A stretch of DNA of 64,000 nt from Byssothecium circinans (Eukaryota > Ascomycota > Dothideomycetes > Pleosporales > Massarinaceae), in the NCBI GenBank assembly GCA_010015675.1, contig ML976992.1, positions 126,730 to 190,729 on the forward strand, given 5' to 3'. The position numbers were made by a program, and so were the translations under genes. How positions within the stretch are numbered: the stretch's first letter is position 1; each line of letters opens with the position of its first letter. Under the pieces are notes generated by a model. The model was not told the DNA's origin and ran no database searches. It was given only the letters and a program-made list of their open reading frames with translations. Positions 55,473 through 64,000 of the stretch are shown one piece after another.

Positions 55473-56327
55473 TTACCATTTCTCCACTGCTGGTCGAAGA
55501 TCGATCTCCCACGTGAAGTTCGTCTTGGGTTGGGTGTGAAGCCACCAGTAGTCATTCGCGATCTGCTCTCGTCAGTCACCATCATAGGAAAGGGCTATCA
55601 AATGATTGAAGGGCGCATACCCCATCAGCGCTCAACTTGGCTTCAGGACCAAGGTCTTTCAACCACTCCTTCGTCCTCGGGATAGCAATCACTCCATCAA
55701 TTATCGCATGGCTAACATGCACACCCTGCGGCCCGAACTCCCTCGCCAAGCTCTGGCTCAGTGCGCGCAGCGCCCACTTGCCGGTTGCGAAAGTGGCCAT
55801 CAACGCATTACTCTTAACCGAAGCTGTTGCACCAGTGAATATCAGGGACGGAGGATGCTCGGACTTCTGCTCTACACCTTTGAGTAGCAGAGGGAGCGTT
55901 GCTTGCGAGAAATAGAAGCCTCCTTTCGCAGAAACGTCTAGAGACTTGGAGAAGACATCTTCAGGGACCTCGAGGAAAGGCTTGCGAAGAAAACCGCCGC
56001 TCGCGTTGAAAATGGCTGCCTAAGGACGCGTTAGTTTTACGGGACTCGAGCGTTGTGAGCAAGATACCGTACTGCAGCTCCAATATCTGAACCGAACTCT
56101 TTCTTAATCGTCTCAACAGCATTCTTTACACTTCCCGAGTCTGAGACATCTGTGCTGATACCCAACGCTTTTCCGCCAGAGGAGTTGATCTCCTTTGCGA
56201 GAGACTCGAAATTCTCGGGATTCCTCGCCAGTAAGACAACAGGGTATGTCTTTGCAAACTTGCGAGCAACAGCAGCTCCGGTACCCGGTCCGACACCAGC
56301 TACGATTGCGATTAGTTTAGAAGCCAT
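55473..56327 (-). CDS. short-chain dehydrogenase-like protein lacking the catalytic Tyr
   Basis: Three exons: 56327-56073, 56019-55621 and 55562-55473, all phase 0, giving 247 residues. The Rossmann start is IAIVAGVGPGTGAAVARKF, a glycine-rich NAD(P)-binding loop; VVLLARN and TDVSDSGSV follow, as usual. IFNASGGFLRKPF stands at the NAG position. The catalytic Tyr of YxxxK is replaced by Phe: FATGKWALRALSQSLARE keeps the Lys. GATAS supplies the Ser position. The C-terminus IANDYWWLHTQPKTNFTWEID, then RPAVEKW, is typical of a known SDR subgroup with this F..GK variant. The first junction uses donor GTACGG, giving IGAAAAIFNAS. It may bind cofactor without classical dehydrogenase chemistry, which is inference. 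Cytosolic by lack of a targeting signal. Confidence 0.85.
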
Positions 56328-57242
56328 AACGTAGTTTGTGAAAGTGGATGAGGTTGCAAGAAATCGCACAATGATCCGACAGTTAAAAGGAAGAGGAAAG
56401 TTGTAAAAAAGAGGGGGCTTTATGTAGTTTGTCGTTGATTAACTATCAAGATGTCTTTAGTAATCGGTAGGAGTGATGTGATGTTGGGGTAAGATTGTGT
56501 GAGATGCGGAGTTGTTCGAGGCACCAGAAGAACGTCATGATTAATAAGCGCATGCAGGACAAAAGTTGGACGAAAGTAGTCGTGTCTGAATCCAGGTAAC
56601 AGAATTTGAGGTAGAATAGGAAGTAGAATTCGAATATAGGAATCATGAATCAGAGCTCGTAATGTTTAGCAGCTATCTTCTCAAGAGTTTGTCCTACCCT
56701 ATCACCTACCTTCCAGCAAGATGGCTGTGACATATTACAAAGTTCCGATTAATACCCCTATACACCGTGAATTGAAAGAAAATGTGTCTCATCGCAAAAC
56801 CGCGCACTTCAAGGAGAATCCGACACGGTTCGCAGGCGAGCATGACATAAGCCATAAACGTTTGCTCTTCGCTAGCCGTATAACTGCTGCAACCACGGGA
56901 AAGGCTGAACGGTAGATAAACTAGCGTGGTGGAACGAATCAAATCGAAGTATTGCGCTGGTTGATCGGAAAGACCGAGTGCGAGTGCAAGGGCGCTTCAC
57001 AAGTCCATCGCTATGGTTTATTGATGACCGCCGCACAAGACTGAGGATACAGGCCTGTCGGCGAGTTCATTGTTCATCTGTGGATACAACGCCCCTATTT
57101 TCCATGCACCGTGGCATCGTGGGAAGTCGTTCAGAGATGTTATGCATTCCGTCCGCTTGATGAAAAAGAGGTACAGCCCGCGCCTATAACCCGGGCACCC
57201 CAACCGTGAAATTGTCGTCAACCAGAGAAACCATCACACCGT
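56328..57242. other. intergenic, nothing recognised
   Basis: Between the SDR gene start and the L26 gene end. No supported frame, repeat or RNA gene. Confidence 0.55.
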
Positions 57243-57900
57243 TTATGCCTGCGACCTCTTCTTCACCTGCTCGCGGCCTTGGCTTATCCTCTCCAGAATG
57301 TTCTCACGGTCCTACGTTCTGTCAGCCCCCGAATGTATCGACTGGACTCCTTCACCGGCGTACCTTGTCGAGCTTGAGCTTCGTGACGACGACCTTTGAA
57401 GGAGCGATGGGGACGGGGACGGACTGGCCGTTGGTCTTTTCGCGGACAACTGCAGGGCTAATGAGCGCTATTTCGATAGGTGGGGTTTCGCGGGAGCCAT
57501 ACCTCCGTTGATGTGAAGGACGTATTTGAGGCGGTAGACGGAGGCGACCTTGCCCTCGCGACCCTTGTGTGTTCCACGTACGATCTGGATCTCATCCTAG
57601 TAACGTTCAGTATTCGTCACCGCAGCTGGGGATTCGAGGACGCATACGTCTTTTCGGACCGGGATGCTATTCACGTTAGCATTGACCTCGTAGTGACGGC
57701 ATTGTATATCTACCTTCGCACGTTGTGCTTCTCGCGGAGCTCCTTGCTCAACGGCGCCTGCAGCAGTTAGAGATGTCCCTCTGCAGCCCTCTGGGTCCAC
57801 GAACCGACATGTTGACGCGGCGGACGCTGGAAGGGGCGCTGAAGTGCGCCTTCCGCGACTTGCGGCGCGAGCTGGCGATGGAGTGCTGGATCTTTGTCAT
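57243..57900 (-). CDS. rpl26: cytosolic 60S ribosomal protein L26 (uL24)
   Basis: Six exons: 57900-57805, 57757-57714, 57666-57648, 57596-57503, 57449-57364 and 57311-57243, giving 135 residues, normal for the family. uL24 binds 25S rRNA near the exit tunnel and assembles early. The protein reads [20 protein letters not shown], then [21 protein letters not shown]. The KOW region [21 protein letters not shown] is followed by [11 protein letters not shown] and [21 protein letters not shown]. All five introns are 47-53 nt with matching phase. The third exon is only 19 nt (SIPVRKD). Every junction was fixed by restoring conserved L26 sequence. Divergent from the AT-hook/C2H2 gene, with 263 bp between starts. 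Confidence 0.95.
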
Positions 57901-58163
57901 TGTGATCGTGTTTCCGTCGTCGGTCGGTTGTTCTGCGTCGCTGAGCAAAGTTGGAAATGTTCGGAAAACGTGTGGAAAACTCGCTTAAGCGCGGGCCGGA
58001 AAAATGCGTGGCCGATTGGACAAACAGACATGGATCATGTCCAGCAACCTCACCATCGCCTTCACGCTCACCTACGCGTCACACACGCGTCTCAATATCG
58101 CTGTCTCGAACTTTATCTGGTACGACAGAGCCGCCTGTATACTCTGCGGCAGTGTTGTCCATT
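57901..58163. promoter_or_regulatory. bidirectional promoter, rpl26 and AT-hook/C2H2 gene
   Basis: 263 bp separate the two start codons. An open frame from the plus-strand gene extends back through it, but the conserved-looking protein starts at 58164. Shared promoter role is inferred. Confidence 0.45.
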
Positions 58164-61100
58164 ATGTCGTCGAACAACTACAACCCCTATAACTATCCCT
58201 ACCAGCAGAGTTCGGCGCAACAGTACTCGACCTACCCGACAGCGCCCGCTTCGAACAACCAGCCATCGCGTCAGTACCAGCCAACAACCCAGGCCACAGA
58301 CTACATGTCCTACCAAGCCCCATCTTATGGCAACAACAATGCCTACAGCGGCGCTCAGGATAGTTCATGGAGTGGGGGGAATTACAGTGGCAATCGCGAG
58401 ACGACGAGTCGCGCTGCAGAGGTGCTCCGCAATATGAGCAATACCGCATACGCGCCCAACTCGACTGCAGCTACTCATCCGGGATTCACCGCGACCAACT
58501 CAGGCTCAGGCTCAGGCTCACGCTACTCAAGCAGCACAACGCCAACTTCCCAAGGTCATGCGACTGCTCCCTCTTACGGACAGACGCAGGCTCGCCCACG
58601 CAGCGTGAATACAAGCCGAGCCCAAAGCACGGTGAATCGCGGCATCACGTCACCTGCAATGGCCGCAGGATATCCCTCGCAACGAGCGACCCATACAAGC
58701 TATAGCCAGCAACCGCAGCGCACTGCAAGTCCAGCGCAGCCTCAATATGCGCAAAACACACAGGCATCTGCGAGCACGGCAAGGACTGCTGCAATAAGTG
58801 CGGCGTACAACAACGAATACCCTCGTCGTCAGCTACCAAACCCTGATGTCTCTCGGACAGCGCACCCTGCCTCGACCTCTTACAGCTATACAGACACCCA
58901 ATCAACGGCTCCCCTTAATCCTGTACCTGAGACCTACGGACAAAGCACAACTACGGTAGACCCCATGGCTGTGTACGATCCATGGCCTGAATACCAACGG
59001 AAGCAGGAAACCTTACGTGCTCAGAAGGCTGAGGAAGATGCAGCACGCGCGGAGGAGGAACGGAAGGCCGAGGCTCTCAGGAAAGAGGAGGAAAGAAAGA
59101 GAGAGGAAGAGGAAGAGCAGAAGCGGAAGGAAGAGGAGGAGAAAGCACGGCTAGCACAGATGAACAACCCAAAACCACCAAAGAGCCGCAAGTCACAACA
59201 ATCAGCTCCAGCTGCCACCAACGCCTCTAGTGCAGCATCAGCATTTTCAGGTGGTGATGGAATGGAAGACGAGATTCGAGCTCTAATGGCCAAAATGCGC
59301 GAGTTCAACAGCAAAGACCCTGCGTTATTGGCAAGAATTTGGGAAGAGGAACGTCGTGCGAAAGCACCTAATAAATCGCCGCCGGTTCAGAGCAAGCCAG
59401 CTCCACAGGCTGCCCCATCTGCTCCTACTCAAACCGCTTCAACCGTACCACCGGCCACTATGCGCAAGAAAGCAGCTTCAAAAGCAGCTTCCACGCCAGT
59501 GGCTGCAAAGGCGACACCAGTCGTAGCATTGCCTGTACCGAAACCGTCAGCTGTGCCAGCAGTTCGCTCTAACGGCACCGTGTGGCCGCCAGAGAAAAAG
59601 GTTCAATTGGCAAGCGCCGCTGCTGCATACCTCAAAAACCACAATCCTTCGAATTCTGTCGATGCGGCCGAGGTTCTTCGCATGCTTGATGGCAACCCCT
59701 CCTATATTGAACTGTGCGAGCAGCTAGAGAAGCTGGGCCTCAAACTGGATCGGGCGACATTTGCGAAGGATCTTCTGACTGCTGTGCCCGATGTGAACTC
59801 GGCGTCACGAGCAAAGGCGACACAGAGTTCAACTGCAGGAGTGAACGCAGTGAACGGCACAAAAATCGCACCTCCTGCTGTTATGAAGACCGTGGCTCCG
59901 CCGGCTGTTATGAAGAATCCTGTCGGCACTCCAGCAACGCCAGCTGCAGGATTTACTTCCGCAGCTTCCCCAGCAGAAAACAGACCGCAATACCCCCCAT
60001 TCCCAGATGCGGATTCCTCAGCTGCCCCTACACCAGCTCCCGTTGCAGAAATGGTAGCGATCAAGCCCGAGTTGAAGCCTCCTGTGAACAAGGAAGAAGC
60101 AGCAAGAAAACGTACGTTCAATGACCTGATCGACTTGACTATGATGCCAGAGGATGAAGATTTTGATCCCCCGCCAAAGAAGCTCAATCTCGGCACGACA
60201 GACTCGTATGGATCTCCTACACCTTTCCACGATGGTATGGAGGTCAATAAAGTACCGGCCAATTTCCCATTGCCCGCACGCCCAGCACCGCCACAATATG
60301 TGCCAGAGCCAGGCCCTCTGAATGAGTTTCGCCACAAGACTATAGTTGAACCTTTGGATCGTAAAAAGGCCTTAAGACGCAATACATACAACATCGCCAC
60401 AATTGCGCGCGATGTGCTGCTTGCATGTGGTAGACATCCAGATGCCCGGCAGTTGAATCAACACTTAGAAATCCTAAAAACAACTCTGCCCCAGGTCACA
60501 AATGATTCAGATCTGAGCACCTTAAGGTGGGATCTCATCGACCCTGGACGGCCGCCGCCTGGATATTTTGTGAAAGGAGTGCAGCATCTGACCGAAGACG
60601 CTGATGATGAAGAGGACTCGGAAGACGAAAATAGACCTGCCCCGCGTCCTAGAGAAAGTGAGAGCACAAGCCAGGATAAGGCCCAAGCTCGACCAGAAGC
60701 TGTCAACCCTTTCAAGCGACGCGGTCGACCTCCACGACACTCCTTCCCAGGAAACCCAACAGCACCAACTACACCCAAACAAAAAGCGTCAGTCAGCATG
60801 AGTGCGAGCGCCCCCCGCCCAGCTGTAGCTGGTGTTGGGTATTCCGCCTTCCGCTCTGCTACTGAGTACGACGCCGAAGGAAAACCGTTGCCTAAGAAAA
60901 AAGGTCGTCCTGTCGGTTGGCGCAAAAACATTCATGGTTCTGCAGCAGCGCAGGCGCGAACAGTAACGAACGGTCACACTAGTACCCAAAACAAACCTTC
61001 AGAATTTATCCCTGCGCAACCAAGCGGACTACGCAATGTCGCGACTGGCAGAAACGAGCCCATCCAAATTGATTCGCGATCACCCAGCGCCCCTCGCCAT

Positions 61101-61802
61101 GCACCGCAGTACCAATCCTTTACGTGCAAATGGCAAGGCTGCAAGGCTGAGCTTCACAATTTGGACACGTTACGGAAGCATGTCTCCAAAGTCCACAGGA
61201 AAGAGAGTGCTAGTGGAATGCTGGAGTGTTTCTGGGCGAACTGCGGAACGGAAGTTGCCGTCCACGATCCAGTGACGAACTTGAGGATTGAGAGGCACGA
61301 GCCAAAGTCTTTCAGCAGCGAGCAGGAGTGGAATGCACACCTTGACCAAGAGCACTTCCAGCCACTGTCTTGGAACCTTGGCGACGGGCCCGCGAGTGGT
61401 CTTTCTGGTTTGCATACCCCTCATGATTGATCGCGCATATACTGATATTAACAGACTGAGATAGATGCAACCGATTCCGAGGCTTATCTGAGCGATGCTC
61501 AAGGACGTCGTGTTACACCACGCATCGTTGCTCGTCCGGAATATTTAGAAGATATCGATTTCGACACCGTCGCTGGATCCACCCAAACGGAGCCGTCTAG
61601 CGCGCCTCGTGGACGCGGACGTCCGAAAAACCAGCAGGAGAGAGAATCACGCGAAGTACAAGACCGTCTAGTGTCGCAGAAGCGACGCATTGGAGGCCCT
61701 GGCATGGATCGTGGGGGGGCTACACTTGTTAACGAGAAGCGCCGAAGGGGCTTTAGCGACAACGACGAGACGGAGGAAGAGCTCGTTGATGTCGAAGACT
61801 AA
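58164..61802 (+). CDS. AT-hook and C2H2 zinc-finger chromatin-type protein (1193 aa)
   Basis: Two exons, 58164-61407 and 61465-61802, joined at phase 1 (GLS-DATDSEAYLSD). The first 300 residues are Tyr/Gln/Ser/Asn-rich, prion-like in composition. A highly charged Glu/Lys/Arg helix follows (RKQETLRAQKAEEDAARAEEERK). Two small helical blocks come next: VQLASAAAAYLKNHNPSNSVDAAEVL and YNIATIARDVLLACGRHPDARQLN. Three AT-hook-like cores are present, RRGRPP, KKKGRPVGW and RGRGRPK. Between the second and third is a zinc-finger pair: C-X4-C-X12-H-X4-H (CKWQGCKAELHNLDTL) and a less regular CFWANC. It is probably a DNA-bound chromatin or remodelling factor; I do not recognise a named orthologue. The frame is open upstream of 58164, but MSSNNYNPYNY looks like the natural start. 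Confidence 0.8.
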
Positions 61803-62209
61803 GCAGAAGGTCAGGCTGACACTGGGGCATTTGTAATGAAGTAAGAATTTGGCAGCTCTTGAGGTAATTTTGCTTATCAGCCATTGGTGAAAGGCGAGGA
61901 TGCCGACAAGGAGAACGATGTGTTCTTAACACCCCAGCCTCTATGGGCATAATAGGTGTCTTTCGACACTTGACTATAATTGACAAGCCCAATTCCATTC
62001 CACGACCGCTTATCACAGGCGCCCTAAACTCCCAATGACCACAAGATCTCCCAATGCTTGCATTGACCTCACTAATCCTTTCAAATGGTATCGAATGTCG
62101 ATTGTGCTTCCCCATGTAGTGCCCCTTGCGACATTATACATATCAACTCAATACTCCTCTCCCGTGATCTGATTGCCCGCCGTTTCACTCTTCTATCATC
62201 CACCATCCA
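61803..62209. other. convergent intergenic region
   Basis: Between the 3' ends of the AT-hook gene and ost4. Nothing recognised. Confidence 0.55.
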
Positions 62210-62362
62210 TCATGCCTTCATCTTTCCCCCAACAGCTCTGGGCTTCTCCTCCGGGATGTGGTCTTCAGAATTGACTTCGAGGAAATGGTATAGCACGATA
62301 AGAACCATGGCAGCGGTGCCCAGGAAGATGGCGAGCGAGTAGAGTTGGCTATCGGAAATCAT
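62210..62362 (-). CDS. ost4: oligosaccharyltransferase subunit Ost4
   Basis: A 50-residue single-exon gene. Ost4 is a one-helix subunit that holds the catalytic Stt3 and Ost3/6 together in the ER oligosaccharyltransferase, which N-glycosylates nascent proteins. MISDSQLYSLAIFLGTAAMV, then LIVLYHFLEV, matches the yeast Ost4 start and helix almost in register (MISDxQLxSLAI, then LIVxYH). After the helix there is a short acidic and basic tail (NSEDHIPEEKPRAVGGKMKA) that is longer than in the 36-residue yeast protein, as in other filamentous fungi. The ATG at 62362 is preferred over the longer frame because the family starts exactly at MISD. Divergent from tma46. Confidence 0.95.
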   Translation of the reverse strand: MISDSQLYSLAIFLGTAAMVLIVLYHFLEVNSEDHIPEEKPRAVGGKMKA

Positions 62363-62794
62363 GTTGGACGCGCGTTGGTGTGCTTTGCTTGGTGGAGTGA
62401 CTGGAGGGTTTGCTGGAGTGTGATCAGTAGAGCAATTGAGAAACAATCACGAGGAGGCAACTTACGCTTCCAAGCGCTTAGAAGCAGGTGACTTTGGCGG
62501 GGTGGGGGTTTGGGGCGGGCTGCGGAGTACTGCTTGTTCTTATGTGAAGCCACCTTACCTCGAGCTTCCACGAATCGTGCTTGGCAGCTGTGGCCCGCGC
62601 TCTTTCCCGCCGCAATTCCGCTCCACCCCGCGACAACCACAGTCATTCTCACTTTGCCAACCAGAGCAGCCTGGCACTCACGTCGCCAGCCGTCGTCCAC
62701 GCCACCCACAACCACTGTCTTTCCCTCACAGGCGCGAATTATTTGAAGTCCGACCCTTCGTGAATTTTGCACGCAAGAAAGAATTGCTGGCATC
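62363..62794. promoter_or_regulatory. divergent intergenic region, ost4 and tma46
   Basis: 432 bp between start codons. Frames on both strands run through it without family resemblance. Probably holds both promoters and 5' untranslated regions. Confidence 0.45.
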
Positions 62795-63999
62795 ATGGCA
62801 CCCAAAGGAAAGGATCAGCCCAAGGCGAAAAAGGCCGACGTCGACAAGGTGTGTACGGACGATGCAAGTAGTGGGAGCATCATTCTGACTTTTTACAGAC
62901 TTTTGGCATGAAAAATGTACGTTGACCATCATCTATCACGATTCGCACGCCACCCTTCAACTCACGAGCCGTGTGATGACCACCACTAACAAATACACCC
63001 ACAGAAAAAAGGAGGCGCCGCACAAAAACAAATCAAACAGATCCAACAAGCCACCGCTGGCTCCAAGTCGCCCGCCGAAAAGAAGAAAGAAGCCGAAAAG
63101 CTCCAGCGCGAGAAAGACAAGGCCGCCGCAGAACAAGCCCGCAAAGAAACCGCCGAACTCTTCAAGCCTGTCCAGACGCAGAAAGTGCCCTTTGGTGTCG
63201 ATCCGAAAACCGTGCTCTGCCAGTTCTACAAGAAAGGGAACTGCGAAAAGGGAAAGAAGTGCAAGTTCAGCCATGATTTGGCCGTGGAGCGCAAGACGGA
63301 GAAGAGGAGCTTGTACACAGATACAAGGGAGCAGGAAGAAGAGGAAAAGAAGAAGGATACCATGGACGACTGGGATGAGGAGAAATTGAAGAAGGTCGTG
63401 TTGAGTAAGCATGGGAATCCAAAATCGACGACGGATAAGGTGTGCAAATACTTTATTGAGGCGGTGGAGAACCAGAAATATGGTTGGTTCTGGGTGTGTC
63501 CAAATGGAGGCGATAAGTGCATGTACAAGCACTCGCTGCCGCCGGGGTAAGTCTTCAACATCCACTATGAGTGTAGGCGATGCTAATCGTACACAGATTC
63601 GTCCTTAAAACGAAAGAACAGCGTGCCGCCGAAAAAGCTCTCATGGCCAACTCGCCCCTCGCTACCTTGACCCTGGAAGACTTCCTCGAATCGGAACGGC
63701 ACAAGCTCACGGGCACGCTCACGCCCGTCACCGCGGAAACCTTTGCAAAATGGAAGCAAGAGCGTTTAGACAAGAAGGTCGCCGAAGCGCAGGCGAAGCA
63801 GATGAAGGAAGCGACTGGCCGAGCCATGTTTGAAAAGGGCGATTGGAATAAGGGCAGCGACGACGAGAGCGACGATGAAGACAATGAAGGAGCGTGGAAT
63901 CTCGAGGCACTTAGGCGAGAGACGGAGGCCGCGCGACAGCGAAAGGAGGAGGAGAGGTTGGCAGTGCAGCTGGGGAAGAGTGCTACTGAGGTGTCTTGA
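62795..63999 (+). CDS. tma46: CCCH zinc-finger DRG-binding protein Tma46 (DFRP1)
   Basis: Four exons: 62795-62848, 62899-62916, 63005-63546 and 63597-63999, giving 338 residues and ending one base before the window edge. DFRP1/Tma46 binds and stabilises the translation GTPase Rbg1/Drg1 on ribosomes. The Lys-rich start ([18 protein letters not shown]) leads through an 18-nt micro-exon (TFGMKN) into [14 protein letters not shown], which is the conserved N-terminus. The first finger is C-X7-C-X5-C-X3-H ([19 protein letters not shown]). The second lies in [19 protein letters not shown] and CMYKH. The C-terminal DFRP domain is visible as [13 protein letters not shown] and [19 protein letters not shown]. 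The phase-2 intron before FVLKTKEQ is clean. Human counterpart ZC3H15. Confidence 0.95.
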
Positions 64000-64000
64000 A

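Overview
The window is nuclear DNA of a filamentous ascomycete (Pezizomycotina; Dothideomycetes-like, though that class assignment is only an impression). The evidence is short introns, mostly 46-120 nt with GT-AG ends, two Zn2Cys6 regulators with fungal-type middle regions, a fungal Sld3, Ost4, paxillin-like LIM protein and B-type cyclin, and no sign of operons. I rebuilt 24 protein-coding genes by joining open frames across splice sites. The joins keep phase; 5' ends are the weakest part of several models. No tRNA, rRNA, CRISPR array or intact transposon was recognised.

Layout. 1-8 kb: a truncated Ser-rich coiled-coil protein (-), the replication initiator Sld3 (-), and a eukaryotic RelA/SpoT-domain protein (+). 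8-16 kb: a Zn2Cys6 factor (-), mitochondrial prolyl-tRNA synthetase (-) sharing a 297-bp promoter with mitochondrial ribosomal protein uL10m (+), and a HIT-family protein (-). 16-21 kb: a B-type cyclin (-) divergent from mitochondrial ribosomal protein uL2m (+). 21-34 kb: a second Zn2Cys6 factor (+), a G-patch protein (-) divergent from a membrane-anchored short-chain dehydrogenase (+), a three-LIM paxillin-like protein (-), prefoldin subunit 5 (-) divergent from a JmjC hydroxylase (+), and a HEI10/CCNB1IP1-like protein (+).

34-52 kb is gene-poor. It holds two related C2H2 zinc-finger genes (-), one small Ser/Gln-rich orphan (-), diverged tandem repeats and what may be an eroded gene. 52-64 kb: an orphan two-exon gene (+), a tandem-repeat tract, a membrane protein whose Lys/Glu tail is encoded by a 9-bp microsatellite containing a 10-N gap (-), a second SDR lacking the catalytic Tyr (-), ribosomal protein L26 (-) divergent from an AT-hook/C2H2 chromatin-type protein (+), and Ost4 (-) divergent from the CCCH protein Tma46 (+).

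There is no obvious biosynthetic or defence cluster. The common themes are mitochondrial translation (three genes), cell cycle and DNA replication (Sld3, cyclin B, the HEI10-like factor), cytosolic translation (L26, Tma46), and repeated use of short bidirectional promoters by housekeeping genes. The most unusual items are a RelA/SpoT domain with a zinc-ribbon-like insert that could also be an in-frame retained intron, two GC-AG introns with matching donors, and the paired zinc-finger paralogues in the gene-poor island.
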